Origin: an uncultured bacterium
GTDB lineage: Bacteria; Desulfobacterota; Binatia; UBA1149; CAITLU01
DNA length: 64,000 bases
NCBI GenBank assembly: GCA_903893315.1
Contig: CAITLU010000037.1
Span: forward strand, 19,225 to 83,224
Reading direction: 5' to 3'
The notes under the pieces are model-generated. The model saw nothing but the letters and a program-made list of their open reading frames with translations, had not been told where the DNA came from and ran no database searches. Shown one piece after another: positions 25,744-35,140 of the stretch. Position numbers and translations under genes: made by a program. The first letter of the stretch is position 1. Each line of letters starts with the position of its first letter.

Positions 25744-26820
25744 GTGGAATCCACCAAACACTTCAGCCCCGACAGCGAGGCCGGCCTTCTCGACTACCGG
25801 TTGCCGCCGGAACTGATCGCTCAGACTCCAGCGCCCGTGCGTGACGAGTCCCGGCTGATGATTGTTGACCGGGCTTCCGGGGATCTTCACCATGCGCGTT
25901 TCGGTGATCTTGCGGCCTGGCTCCCGCCGGGCGCGTTGCTGGTCGCCAACGATTCGAAGGTCATCCCGGCGCGTCTTCACGGCCGCAAGATCGGCAGCGG
26001 CGGCGCCGTCGAGGCCCTGCTGCTCGGCGTCGGCGATGGAACGGACACGCGCGCCCTGGCCCTTACGCGTTCGAGCAAAGGGCTGCGGGCGGGGCAGTCT
26101 CTCGCGTTCGCGCAAGGCATCACGGCTGTCGTTGACGGGGTTGTGGAGCAAGGCCGCTGCGTGCTGGACTTCGCGCCGCATACGGTCGCACGGGTGCTCG
26201 CCCTCATCGGGGAACTCCCGCTCCCGCCCTACATTCACAGACCCGACGGACCGAGCCCGCAGGACGTCGAGCGCTACCAGACGGTGTACGCGCGCAGCCC
26301 CGGTTCGGTGGCCGCCCCGACGGCCGGTCTGCACTTCACCCGAGATCTATTGGAACGCTTGCAAAGTCACGGATTTGAATTCACAAAGGTGACACTTCAC
26401 GTTGGCCCCGGCACGTTCATCCCGGTGCGGGGCAGTCTAAGCCATCACCACATGGAAGAAGAGCATTTCGAGATCGGGCAGGAGGCTGCCGAGAAGATCC
26501 GCGGCGCTCGCGGGGACGGCATACCTGTGGTGGCCGTCGGCACCACGGCCGTCAGGGCTCTGGAGGGATCGCTGCAGGACCGGACCTGCGGCGAGGCCAT
26601 AGCCCAGGCAGGGGTTGGACGTACATCACTGTTCATCCAGCCCGGATATCGCTTCCAACTTGTCGACGGCCTGGTGACCAACTTCCACCTGCCGGGCTCC
26701 ACGCTGCTGGCCCTCGTCATGGCGTTGGCTGGCGAGGGACTGGTCCGCCGGGCTTACGAGACGGCGGTCGCTGAACGCTATCGTTTCTACAGCTTTGGCG
26801 ATGCGATGCTGATCCGATGA
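25744..26820 (+). CDS. queA: S-adenosylmethionine:tRNA ribosyltransferase-isomerase
   Basis: A 358-residue enzyme of queuosine synthesis, from the GTG at 25744; no Shine-Dalgarno sequence is evident. Signatures are the N-terminal DYRLPPELIAQTP, NDSKVIPARL, the PTAGLHFT motif, VTLHVGPGTFIPVR and LVTNFHLPGSTLL. It transfers the ribosyl part of SAM to preQ1 in tRNA, giving epoxyqueuosine. It overlaps tgt by four bases. QueG, which reduces its product, is encoded at 32.7-33.8 kb. Confidence 0.95.
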   Translation: MESTKHFSPDSEAGLLDYRLPPELIAQTPAPVRDESRLMIVDRASGDLHHARFGDLAAWLPPGALLVANDSKVIPARLHGRKIGSGGAVEALLLGVGDGTDTRALALTRSSKGLRAGQSLAFAQGITAVVDGVVEQGRCVLDFAPHTVARVLALIGELPLPPYIHRPDGPSPQDVERYQTVYARSPGSVAAPTAGLHFTRDLLERLQSHGFEFTKVTLHVGPGTFIPVRGSLSHHHMEEEHFEIGQEAAEKIRGARGDGIPVVAVGTTAVRALEGSLQDRTCGEAIAQAGVGRTSLFIQPGYRFQLVDGLVTNFHLPGSTLLALVMALAGEGLVRRAYETAVAERYRFYSFGDAMLIR

Positions 26821-27950
26821 GTGCGCTTCAATTCGATGTCGGCTCCAGGGTCCGTGGGGGCGGGCGCTTGGGAACGCTGAGGTTGCCCCACGGAGTCGTG
26901 GAAACGCCAGCCTTCATGCCGGTCGGCACCTACGGCACGGTCAAGGGGCTTACTCCGCGGCAGCTTCGAGGTGCCGGTGTGCAGATGGTCCTCGCCAACG
27001 CCTACCACCTTGCGCTGCGGCCTGGAGTCGAAACGGTGGCCCGTCTCGGTGGCATCCACCGTTTCATGGGCTGGGACGGACCGATCCTGACCGACAGCGG
27101 CGGCTTCCAGGTTTTCAGTCTCGCTGATCACGTGAAGGTGGATGAGGAAGGGGCCTTATTTCGTTCACATATAGACGGCGCCAAGATGCTCCTGACTCCG
27201 GAGGTTGTGGTGGATCTGGAGATGCGCCTTGGGGTCGATATCGGCATGGCTTTCGACGTCTGCGTCGCCGAGCCAGGGGATCGTCGGGCAGCGGCCGACG
27301 GCGCCGCGCGCACGCTGCGCTGGACCCGGCGGACCCGGGCGGTGCTGCGCGAGGAGTCGCCCACCTCGATCTTCGCCATCCAGCAGGGCGGCCTGTTCGA
27401 GGACTTGAGACGCGAGAACGCCGAGGCCTTGATCGAACTCGACTTCCCCGGCTACGCGGTCGGCGGCCTGTCGGTGGGCGAGGGGCGCGAAGACACGATG
27501 CGTGTGGCGGAGGCCGCCGTTGCGATGCTGCCCGATGCCAAGCCCCGATACATGATGGGCATGGGCACTCCGCTGGACCTCGTCGACCTGTGCGGCTGGG
27601 GCTACGACCTTTTCGACTGCGTGCTTCCGAGCAGAAATGGCCGCAACGGCAGCCTGTTTACCGCGACCGGAACCCTGTCGATCCGCAACGCCCGCCACGC
27701 TGATTTCGACGGGCCGCTGGAGGAGGGCTGCGACTGCGAAGCTTGCATCGGTTTTTCGCGCGGTTACCTTCACCACCTCGCCAAGCGGGGAGAGATGCTC
27801 GGCGCCGTCCTGTGCAGCTTGCACAACGTACGTTTCTATCAGCGGCTGATGAGTGAGATTCGCGCGGCGCTTGCCGCAGACCGGTACGATGCGTTTCGGC
27901 GGGATTTTCGGGCCCGCTACCAAGAAGGTTCTGGAGGTTCGGATGGATAG
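26817..27950 (+). CDS. tgt: Queuine/preQ1 tRNA-guanine transglycosylase
   Basis: A 377-residue TIM-barrel enzyme that swaps G34 of GUN-anticodon tRNAs for preQ1. The proton-acceptor Asp is in LTDSGGFQVFSL, the nucleophilic Asp in YDLFDCVLPSRNGRNG, and QQGG and GGLSVGEG form the base pocket. The zinc site is C-D-C-x2-C followed by the His of YLHHL. The ATG overlaps the queA stop in ATGA, and the 3' end overlaps yajC by eight bases, giving a tight queA-tgt-yajC-secDF operon, an order common in bacteria. Confidence 0.96.
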   Translation: MSALQFDVGSRVRGGGRLGTLRLPHGVVETPAFMPVGTYGTVKGLTPRQLRGAGVQMVLANAYHLALRPGVETVARLGGIHRFMGWDGPILTDSGGFQVFSLADHVKVDEEGALFRSHIDGAKMLLTPEVVVDLEMRLGVDIGMAFDVCVAEPGDRRAAADGAARTLRWTRRTRAVLREESPTSIFAIQQGGLFEDLRRENAEALIELDFPGYAVGGLSVGEGREDTMRVAEAAVAMLPDAKPRYMMGMGTPLDLVDLCGWGYDLFDCVLPSRNGRNGSLFTATGTLSIRNARHADFDGPLEEGCDCEACIGFSRGYLHHLAKRGEMLGAVLCSLHNVRFYQRLMSEIRAALAADRYDAFRRDFRARYQEGSGGSDG

Positions 27951-28266
27951 CGCGATGATTTCACCAATATTGGCTCAAGCCCTGCCGCCGGGGCTTGTCC
28001 AGCTTGCGCCGATGATACTGATCCTCGGTGTCTTCTATTTCCTGTTGGTGAGGCCACAGCAGCAGCAGGCCAAGGCCCATGACGAGTTCGTCCGCGGCCT
28101 CAAGCGCGGCGATGTCGTTCTCACCGCCAGTGGGCTATACGGGCGGATCGTCGATGTACGTGAGTCGGACGTAACCTTGGAGATCGCCTCCAACGTCCGT
28201 GTTCGATACGAGCGTTCGAAGATTTCGGCTGCGTCCCCGGTGGGCGCGGCGATCAAGGAGGGCTGA
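27943..28266 (+). CDS. yajC: Preprotein translocase accessory subunit YajC
   Basis: A 107-residue single-pass membrane protein. The ATG at 27943 has GGAGG six bases upstream and lies within the end of tgt. The one membrane helix is at about 20-37 (PMILILGVFYFLLVRP), followed by the conserved PQQQQAK and the SH3-like GDVVLTASGLYGRIVDV segment. YajC associates with SecDF and the SecYEG channel. secD starts three bases after its stop. Confidence 0.94.
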   Translation: MDSAMISPILAQALPPGLVQLAPMILILGVFYFLLVRPQQQQAKAHDEFVRGLKRGDVVLTASGLYGRIVDVRESDVTLEIASNVRVRYERSKISAASPVGAAIKEG

Positions 28267-28268
28267 TA

Positions 28269-29837
28269 GTGGATAGGGGTATGTCCTGGCGAGTCTCGGC
28301 GATTGTCGGACCGTTGCTGGTCGCGCTCGTCGTGCTGATGCCGAATTTCGTGAGCGAGTTGCCGGATTGGTGGAAGTCAGTGTTCCCGACCCAGCCGGTT
28401 TCGCTGGGCTTGGACCTGCGCGGTGGCATCCACCTCGTTCTGGAGGTCCAGTCGGACAAGGCAGTGGAAAACTCGATCGACATGACGATCGAGCAGCTTC
28501 GTCGCGAGGCGAGAGAAAAGGAGATCGCCACACGCGACTGGAAGCGTGACGGAATGGACGCTCTTTCGTTCGCCGTTGTCGGTGACGCAAAGCGTGGCGA
28601 GATGGAGAAACTGGTCTCCGATACTTATCCCAACCTCCAGCCGCTTCCCGGCTCCGGCTCCGACGGTCGTCTCCAGTACCATCTGGCCAAGCAGGAAGTG
28701 GAGGGTATCAAGAGCCTTGCGATCGAGCAGGCTTTGGAGACGGTGCGCAATCGCATCGACGAGTTCGGCGTGGCCGAGCCGACCATCCAACGTACTGGGA
28801 CGGATGGCATCCTCGTGCAGCTTCCGGGAATCCAGGATGCCGAACGTGCCAAGAGGCTGATCGGCCGCACCGCGCAGCTGAGATTTCAATTGGTGGCCAA
28901 CGATCCTAACGCGCCCGGAGTGCAGAAACTTTCGGGCAGCGAAGTCGATCCGGTTACCAAGCGGCCGAGTGCGACCACTTATAACGTGGAACCGACGGTT
29001 CTGATGACCGGCGAGGTCATCTCCGACGCGCGTCATCGCCCCGGCCAGATGGGCGAGGCGCCCTATGTTGCGATCACGCTGAATACGCAGGGTGCCAGCG
29101 TCTTCGACCGCATCACCGCCGACAGTGTCGGGCGGCGCATGGCGATCGTGCTGGACGGCAAGGTGCAGAGCGCGCCTGTCATACGTGAGAGGATCGGCGG
29201 CGGTCGCGCCGTGATCACCGGCAACTTCACTCTTGACGAGGCCCGTGACCTGGCCATCGTGCTACGCGCCGGTGCCTTGCCGGCGCCGGTAGTCGTCGCC
29301 GAAGAACGTACAGTAGGCCCGTCGCTCGGACGTGACTCGATAACCGCCGGTACGCAGTCGTTCCTACTCGGTGGAATCGTCGTCATGCTCTTCATGGGCA
29401 CTTACTACCGTGCGGCCGGCCTGATCGCCGACGTTGCGATGATCTTCAACGTCGTGCTGATCGTCGCATCGATGGTTCTGTTCCACGGTACGCTGACCCT
29501 GCCCGGCATTGCCGGCATCGTGCTGACGATGGGCATGGCGGTTGACGCCAACGTACTGATCAACGAGCGTATCCGCGAGGAACTGAGGGGAGGAAAGACC
29601 GCCCATGCTGCCCTGGACGCGGGTTACAGCAAGGCTCTTCCTGCCATTCTCGACTCCAACATCACGACGTTCCTGTCGGGTATAATCCTGTTTCAGTTCG
29701 GATCCGGGCCGGTCAAGGGCTTTGCCGTGACGCTTTGCATCGGAATCGTCATGACCATCTACACCGCGGTCTACGTTTCGCGCGTGCTTCACGACCTCGT
29801 CGTGGGAACCAAGCCCGCAGCACGTCTGAGCATCTGA
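28269..29837 (+). CDS. secD: Protein translocase subunit SecD
   Basis: A 522-residue inner-membrane protein, from the GTG at 28269 (AAGGAGG upstream). It has a first membrane helix, the D1 motif LGLDLRGGIHLVLEV, a large periplasmic domain, and a C-terminal RND-type bundle of five helices with GMAVDANVLINERIREE and the ALDAGYSKALPAILDSNITT motif. With SecF it uses the proton motive force to complete protein export. Length is within the normal range. Confidence 0.96.
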   Translation: MDRGMSWRVSAIVGPLLVALVVLMPNFVSELPDWWKSVFPTQPVSLGLDLRGGIHLVLEVQSDKAVENSIDMTIEQLRREAREKEIATRDWKRDGMDALSFAVVGDAKRGEMEKLVSDTYPNLQPLPGSGSDGRLQYHLAKQEVEGIKSLAIEQALETVRNRIDEFGVAEPTIQRTGTDGILVQLPGIQDAERAKRLIGRTAQLRFQLVANDPNAPGVQKLSGSEVDPVTKRPSATTYNVEPTVLMTGEVISDARHRPGQMGEAPYVAITLNTQGASVFDRITADSVGRRMAIVLDGKVQSAPVIRERIGGGRAVITGNFTLDEARDLAIVLRAGALPAPVVVAEERTVGPSLGRDSITAGTQSFLLGGIVVMLFMGTYYRAAGLIADVAMIFNVVLIVASMVLFHGTLTLPGIAGIVLTMGMAVDANVLINERIREELRGGKTAHAALDAGYSKALPAILDSNITTFLSGIILFQFGSGPVKGFAVTLCIGIVMTIYTAVYVSRVLHDLVVGTKPAARLSI

Positions 29838-29846
29838 GGAACGGCC

Positions 29847-30782
29847 ATGTTCGAACTGATCAAACCGAATACCAACATCGACTTCTTCAAGTTGCGTCCA
29901 TACGCCTTTTCGCTGTCGGGTTTCCTGACGGTGGTGGGAATCGTGGCGCTGATCTACCGCGGCGGTCCCAATTACGGCATCGACTTCGCCGGCGGCATCA
30001 TGCTTCACGTTGCCGTCGATCCGAGCGTGAGCATCTCCGATGTACGCGGCGCGGTCGACAAACTGGGGCTCGGCGATCGCGGGGCCTCGGTTCAGGAGTT
30101 CGGCAACCAGCCGGGCGAATACCTGCTGCGCGTGGCTACGGCCGACGACAAGCTCGCCGGTGGAGAAGCCGAGTCGATCAAGAAGTCACTTGCAGGTGCG
30201 TTCGCCGACAAGAATTTCCGCGACCTGCGCACGGAGGTGGTCGGTCCACGGGTCGGAAAGGACCTGCGTGAGAGGGCGGTGCTTTCGGTTCTCTTTGCGA
30301 CGCTGATGATGGGCATCTACATCGCGTTCCGCTTCGACATGCGCTTCGGCATCGGCGCAGCGGTGGCTCTCTTCCACGACGTGATGGTAGCCGTCAGCGC
30401 GTTGGCGATCTTCAACATGGAGGTCGACCTGACCATCGTGGCGGCGCTGCTGACCATCGTGGGGTACTCGGTCAACGACACGGTGATCGTCTCGGACCGA
30501 ATCCGCGAGAACCAGCACCGCTACCAAAAGGAGGGTATAAGGACCCTGATCAACCGCAGCATCAACGAGACGCTGTCTCGCACCATCCTGACCAGTTCTA
30601 CAACCCTGATGGTGTGCGCGGCGCTCTACATGTTCGGCGGCGGCGTCATTCACGGGTTCGCGTTTACGCTCCTGGTCGGCATCGTTACCGGCACCTACTC
30701 GTCGATCTTCATCGCCAGCCCTATCGTCGAGATGTGGAAGGGCGGTGGAACGACTCTCGGCGCCGATAAGGCGAAGGCCTGA
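29847..30782 (+). CDS. secF: Protein translocase subunit SecF
   Basis: A 311-residue partner of SecD with six membrane helices. Family motifs are the N-terminal GIDFAGG, VGPRVGKDLRERAVLS before helix two, YSVNDTVIVSDRIREN and the INETLSRTILTSSTTL cytoplasmic helix. It begins nine bases after secD. The cluster queA-tgt-yajC-secD-secF probably ends here; 118 bases separate it from the next gene. Confidence 0.96.
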   Translation: MFELIKPNTNIDFFKLRPYAFSLSGFLTVVGIVALIYRGGPNYGIDFAGGIMLHVAVDPSVSISDVRGAVDKLGLGDRGASVQEFGNQPGEYLLRVATADDKLAGGEAESIKKSLAGAFADKNFRDLRTEVVGPRVGKDLRERAVLSVLFATLMMGIYIAFRFDMRFGIGAAVALFHDVMVAVSALAIFNMEVDLTIVAALLTIVGYSVNDTVIVSDRIRENQHRYQKEGIRTLINRSINETLSRTILTSSTTLMVCAALYMFGGGVIHGFAFTLLVGIVTGTYSSIFIASPIVEMWKGGGTTLGADKAKA

Positions 30783-30900
30783 GCCGTGGACCGGAGGCGG
30801 AAAGTTTCTGCAGTCCGGCACCTCCGTCGGGTTGAGACGGGACGGGCGGACGTATAAGCAGACGACTGCGCGGCATTGTATAGGTCGCGTGGGCACTGAT

Positions 30901-31566
30901 ATGGAACAAGGCACCACTTTGAATCAGGGGCGCCGCAAAGAACTGCCGCATCGCAGTCGGATATATTCCGACCTGGCAGGGCTGTACGACCACGTCTTCA
31001 CGCGGGTCTTCGCCGAGCGTATCGACCGCGTCGTCAAGGGGCTGTCGATTCCGGCCGAGGCCAAGGTCCTGGAGGTTGGCATCGGGACCGGCCTTTCGCT
31101 CGATGCCTACCCTCGCCAGTGCCGGGTGATCGGGATCGACCTGTCCCGGGACATGCTCGACCGCTGCGAGGACAAGATGGATCCGGCGCAGCACGAGCAC
31201 ATCGAACTTCGCCAGATGGACGCTCTCCACCTGGAGTTCCCCGACGAGAGCTTCGACTATGTGACGGCCTTTCACGTCATCACGGTGGTTCCGGAGCCCA
31301 AGAAGATGCTCGCCGAAATGGTCCGGGTCTGTAAGCCCGGCGGCAAGATCGTCATCATCAATCATTTTTCGAGCGAAAGGGCGCTGATCCGCTTCGTCGT
31401 CGACGGAGTCGACCCCATTACCCGCTATCTCGGCTGGAGCACCAGGCTGAGGCTCCACGACGTCCTGGATTCGGGAGTGCTGGTCCTGGAGAAGCGCTAC
31501 AAGACTTCTCCGTGGTCCCTGTTCACCATCGTCGAAGCACGCAAGGCGACGACCGGCGACCGCTGA
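30901..31566 (+). CDS. Class I SAM methyltransferase, PmtA-like (phosphatidylethanolamine N-methyltransferase type)
   Basis: A 221-residue SAM-dependent methyltransferase from the ATG at 30901. Motif I is VLEVGIGTGLSLDAYP, followed by VIGIDLSRDMLDRCEDK, the DALHLEFPDESFD acidic strand and VCKPGGKIVIINHF. These segments resemble the Rhodobacter/alphaproteobacterial PmtA branch, which makes phosphatidylcholine by three methylations of phosphatidylethanolamine. The membrane-binding first helix of PmtA is partly recognisable in YSDLAGLYDHVFTRVFAERI. Other phospholipid genes in the window fit. A ubiquinone/menaquinone-type methyltransferase is the alternative. Confidence 0.75.
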   Translation: MEQGTTLNQGRRKELPHRSRIYSDLAGLYDHVFTRVFAERIDRVVKGLSIPAEAKVLEVGIGTGLSLDAYPRQCRVIGIDLSRDMLDRCEDKMDPAQHEHIELRQMDALHLEFPDESFDYVTAFHVITVVPEPKKMLAEMVRVCKPGGKIVIINHFSSERALIRFVVDGVDPITRYLGWSTRLRLHDVLDSGVLVLEKRYKTSPWSLFTIVEARKATTGDR

Positions 31567-31614
31567 CCGGCCTCTGCCCACCACCGATCCGGGCGGCCCA
31601 TCGCCTGGGCAACA

Positions 31615-32619
31615 TCAGCCGAGGGCGATCATTCTTTCCAGCGAGGCGCGGGCGCGGGCGCATATGTCGCGGTCCAGCAACACTTCGTCCTTGCCCTCGA
31701 TGAGCGCGTCGCGAGTTCCGGCAAGCGTGATCATCTTCATGTAGTGGCACAGCTGGCAGGCTTTGTAGAAACGCTTCTCTGGCACTTCCATCAGCAGACG
31801 GTCGGACAGGCCGCACTCCGTTACTACCAGAAATTCGGCAGCGTCGGTGTCGCGCGCGTAGCTGATCATGCCGCTGGTGCTCAGTACCGCGTCGGCCTCT
31901 GCCAGCACGTCCGCTCTGCACTCCGGGTGGGCGACGACGCGGATTCCCGGGTGGCTCTGACGCACCTTGCGTATGACATCGGGACGGATCTGGTGGTGGA
32001 CGTAACAGTCCCCGTCCCAGGCGATGATGTTCTTGCGGGTATTACTCGCGACGTAGGCCGCAAGGTTGCGGTCGGGCACGAACAGGATGTTGTCCGAGTC
32101 GACGGCGTTGACGATCTTGACCGCATTTGAAGAGGTGCAGCACACGTCGGTGACGGCCTTGACGGCCGCGCTCGTGTTGACGTAGCTGACCACGACGAGG
32201 TCGGGGAATACTTTGCGCAGTTCGTCCCGGCGGGCTACCAGAGCGTCGGCATCGACGCTGTCGGCCAGGGAGCAGCCTGCACGGGCGTCGGGAATCAGCA
32301 CGCGCTTGTCGGGAGACAGGATCTTGGCGGTTTCGGCCATGAAATGAACGCCGCACAGCACGACGGTGTCACCGGCGACATCGCGGCCGCGGCGCGCCAG
32401 TTCGAGGGAATCACCGACAAAGTCGGCGACCTCGAAAATCTCGGGGCGTTGATAGTTGTGCGCGAGAATGACCGCGTTCTTTTCGCGCTTGAGAACGGAG
32501 ATTTCAGCGACCAGTTCTTCGATGTGTTCGCAGCTCTCTTCGGAGTAGACGGACTCCTGGCCAAGGGTGCGAAAGCGGTCGAACAATTCGCCTGTCTGCT
32601 TGTTGCGGACGGTGCTCAT
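31615..32619 (-). CDS. nadA: Quinolinate synthase
   Basis: A 334-residue [4Fe-4S] enzyme that condenses iminoaspartate and dihydroxyacetone phosphate to quinolinate for NAD synthesis. It has AHNYQRPEI, VGDSLELAR, VVLCGVHFMAET with the first cluster Cys, a PDARAGCSLAD segment, YVNTSAAVKA, HPEC, VTECGLSD and KACQLCHYMKM with the last cluster Cys. Its substrate supplier, L-aspartate oxidase, is encoded about 30 kb away at 61.1 kb rather than beside it. Convergent with the methyltransferase; queG lies upstream on the same strand. Confidence 0.96.
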   Translation of the reverse strand: MSTVRNKQTGELFDRFRTLGQESVYSEESCEHIEELVAEISVLKREKNAVILAHNYQRPEIFEVADFVGDSLELARRGRDVAGDTVVLCGVHFMAETAKILSPDKRVLIPDARAGCSLADSVDADALVARRDELRKVFPDLVVVSYVNTSAAVKAVTDVCCTSSNAVKIVNAVDSDNILFVPDRNLAAYVASNTRKNIIAWDGDCYVHHQIRPDVIRKVRQSHPGIRVVAHPECRADVLAEADAVLSTSGMISYARDTDAAEFLVVTECGLSDRLLMEVPEKRFYKACQLCHYMKMITLAGTRDALIEGKDEVLLDRDICARARASLERMIALG

Positions 32620-32670
32620 GTGCGTGCCGCAATGTGACCTCTGACCGGCGCGGGGTCAATTGAGATCGTC

Positions 32671-33840
32671 TCAGCGAGTTCGTGCCAGCGCTGCGCCTGC
32701 GGCGCGCCTGACCGGCGGCGTCGGATCGTGCGTTTCGGCGCGCAGCAGACTTCGTGCGGCTTGTTCGCCGCCTAGTTCGCCCAGCGCCCACGCCGCGTGC
32801 GTACGGACCAGAGGCTCGTCGTGTTCCGCGAGCGCGCGCTCCAATGGTGCGACTGCGGCCTGATTCGCGCTATTGCCGAGAGCGACAGCGGCGTTTCGCG
32901 CCAGGCCTCGGCGCTTGGGGCGCGCCAGCGCCGTGCCCGAATAGGTAGCGTGGAATTCGTCCTCTCCCATGCTGAGCAGGCCGACCAGCGAGGGACGCGC
33001 CGCGGCCGGTGTCACTGGTGGACTCTCGACATCGTTCCACGGGCACACGTCCTGGCAGTCATCACAGCCGAACACCCAGTTGCCGATCCGCGAGCGCAGC
33101 TCCGACGGTATCGGACCGCGTAGTTCGATGGTGAGGTAGGAGACGCAAGAACGCGCGTCGATGGTGGGACCTCGGTCGAGAGCACCGGTGGGGCAGGCGC
33201 TCACGCAACTGCGACAAGTGCCGCAGCGATCGGCGACAGGTTCCGTGTCTGCGGGAATCGGCAGGTCCGTCAGAAGACAGCCGAGTAGAGAAGTCGATCC
33301 GAAGTCAGGGTGCAGCAGCATGGTGTTGTAGCCGTACCAGCCGAGTCCGGCCCTGCGTGCCAGGTGCCGCTCCACCAGCGGCCCGCCGTCGACGTGGACT
33401 TGGGTCGCGCGACTTCCGCAGTAGCGCACGAAAGCCGCGAGCCGTTCGAGTTTTTCGGCCAGATGCAGGTGGTAATCCTCGCCGAGCGCGTACGCGGCGA
33501 CGCGTCCGGTGAGGCGCTCGCGCCAGTCGGGATCGGGCGCGGCGCCGATACCCCGGTATTTCCACGCGACCACGATCACCGAGGCGGCCGCGGCCATGAA
33601 GCGGCGCGGTGAAGTACGGCGCTCGATGTCGCGTTCCATGTAGTCCATCAGACCGTGTCGATTCTCGGCGATCCACTTGCCGAGCAGAGGACCGCAGTCG
33701 AGATCTTCGGCACCGGTGAAGCCGCACGCTGAGAAACCCAGTTCCAGGGCGCGAGCGCGGATCGCATCGCGCAGCCTGACGCCCTCGCTGCCGGCCTCGC
33801 GAGAACCGTTGCGCGGCGCCTCTGGGGTGCTACTGTCCAC
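32671..33840 (-). CDS. queG: Epoxyqueuosine reductase
   Basis: I take the GTG at 33840, giving 389 residues; GTGs further upstream are possible and none has a clear ribosome site. The protein reduces epoxyqueuosine in tRNA to queuosine, using cobalamin and two 4Fe-4S clusters. Cluster motifs are CGTCRSCVSACPTGALD and CDDCQDVCPWN, with SCVSYLTIE between. The C-terminal 90 residues form HEAT-like repeats (AVALGN..., HAAWALGELG) that bind tRNA. It completes the pathway begun by QueA and Tgt at 25.7-28 kb. Confidence 0.93.
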   Translation of the reverse strand: MDSSTPEAPRNGSREAGSEGVRLRDAIRARALELGFSACGFTGAEDLDCGPLLGKWIAENRHGLMDYMERDIERRTSPRRFMAAAASVIVVAWKYRGIGAAPDPDWRERLTGRVAAYALGEDYHLHLAEKLERLAAFVRYCGSRATQVHVDGGPLVERHLARRAGLGWYGYNTMLLHPDFGSTSLLGCLLTDLPIPADTEPVADRCGTCRSCVSACPTGALDRGPTIDARSCVSYLTIELRGPIPSELRSRIGNWVFGCDDCQDVCPWNDVESPPVTPAAARPSLVGLLSMGEDEFHATYSGTALARPKRRGLARNAAVALGNSANQAAVAPLERALAEHDEPLVRTHAAWALGELGGEQAARSLLRAETHDPTPPVRRAAGAALARTR

Positions 33841-34026
33841 GCCGACGATAATGCCCACAAACAGTTTCACATCACAGAGCCAGCCTCTCGTGTGGCTTGC
33901 CGCGAAAGCCGTGGAGAAGGTTCTGGTTGCGAGGTCAGGCAATCCCAGCGCCGCTCGCGGTGGTTGCGGCCGCAGCGCGTCGCTGGCTGCGCAGCGGGTC
34001 TGACGGCCGCAACGAGGTTTCTGGTC

Positions 34027-35088
34027 TTGGCTGTTCCTCGCATCGCTGTTTATCTTTCCCGTCACGGTTACGGACACCTCGTGCGTGCTGCGGCCGTGCT
34101 TGAGCGTCTGGTAGAACGCATGCCGGTTCGGCTGACCGTCGTGGCACCGCAGCCTCGGGATCTGTGGCCGCTACGTCTGAGATCCGTCAGCGAGTGGATC
34201 GCGACGTCCTGCGATGTCGGCGTAGAGCAAAGCGACGACGTTACCGTCGATATCGCGGCCACCGGCGACGCATTGGAGCGTTGGCTGGCGCGGCTGCCCG
34301 ACATCGTCGCTCGCGAAACATTGCGCCTGCGGCGCGGTTTCGATCTGGTGCTCGGCGACGTTCCGCCGCCGGTATTCGAGGCTGCCGCTGCTGCCGGTGT
34401 TGAGTCGGTCGCGCTGGCCAATTTCTCGTGGGACTGGATCTACCGGCAACTTGGCTTCGAGGCCGCCGCCGTCGCCAGTGAGGCGATGTACGCGAGGGCC
34501 GGATTGTTGCTTGAAACCACACCGTCGGCACCGATGGATGCTTTCGTGCGGCGGCAAGCGCTGGGCCTTGTGACGCGGAAGCCGCCCGGCCTGCGAGACA
34601 GGACACGGGCGCTGCTCGGTGCCGGCGATCGCGAGAGTGTGGTGCTCGTCGCGCTGCGGGCCGACTCGGCCTCGCTGCTGCGGTTTCCCGCGCCGATGCG
34701 CCACGTGCGTTACCTGCTGCCGTCGGGTTGGCCAGGCGATGGCGAGCGAGCCGACGTCAGATGTGAGTCGACCTTGGATTTTCTCGAACTGCTCGAAGCC
34801 GCCGATGTCGTAGTGGGCAAGCCAGGGTACGGATTGATCGGTGACGTCGCGGCGAGCGCGACGCGCCTGCTCTACTTGTCACGTCCGGGCTTCCCTGAGA
34901 ACGAGGTTCTCGAAGCGTGGCTGGCGCAGCGCGCCGGCACTCGTCGTGTTTCGCGCGAGGCCTTGCACTGCGGTGGCTGGTCGCAGGACCTCTGCGCACT
35001 GTTGGGCGAACCTGGGCCATCCGCGGTCGATCTGTCTGCGGTTGATCATGCAGCCGACGTCCTGTTCGACCGACTCGCTTCTTGTTGA
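34027..35088 (+). CDS. GT-B-type glycosyltransferase-like protein
   Basis: Read from the TTG at 34027 (GAGG nine bases upstream), 353 residues; the frame is open further upstream over the divergent gap. It starts with a beta strand and a Gly/His loop, VYLSRHGYGHLVRAAAVLERL, as in MurG/UDP-sugar transferases and the N-terminal half of plant L-arabinokinase. The second half has the Rossmann-like DFLELLEAADVVVGKPGYGLIGDVAA, corresponding to the nucleotide-sugar-binding Gly/Pro loop. No signal peptide. Donor and acceptor are unknown. It is divergent from queG and followed by a DUF4149 gene. Confidence 0.65.
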   Translation: MAVPRIAVYLSRHGYGHLVRAAAVLERLVERMPVRLTVVAPQPRDLWPLRLRSVSEWIATSCDVGVEQSDDVTVDIAATGDALERWLARLPDIVARETLRLRRGFDLVLGDVPPPVFEAAAAAGVESVALANFSWDWIYRQLGFEAAAVASEAMYARAGLLLETTPSAPMDAFVRRQALGLVTRKPPGLRDRTRALLGAGDRESVVLVALRADSASLLRFPAPMRHVRYLLPSGWPGDGERADVRCESTLDFLELLEAADVVVGKPGYGLIGDVAASATRLLYLSRPGFPENEVLEAWLAQRAGTRRVSREALHCGGWSQDLCALLGEPGPSAVDLSAVDHAADVLFDRLASC

Positions 35089-35140
35089 AGAAGCGGCTGC
35101 GAGGTCGACTGTGACCTTCGACGGCGTTAGCGTAGGCGGC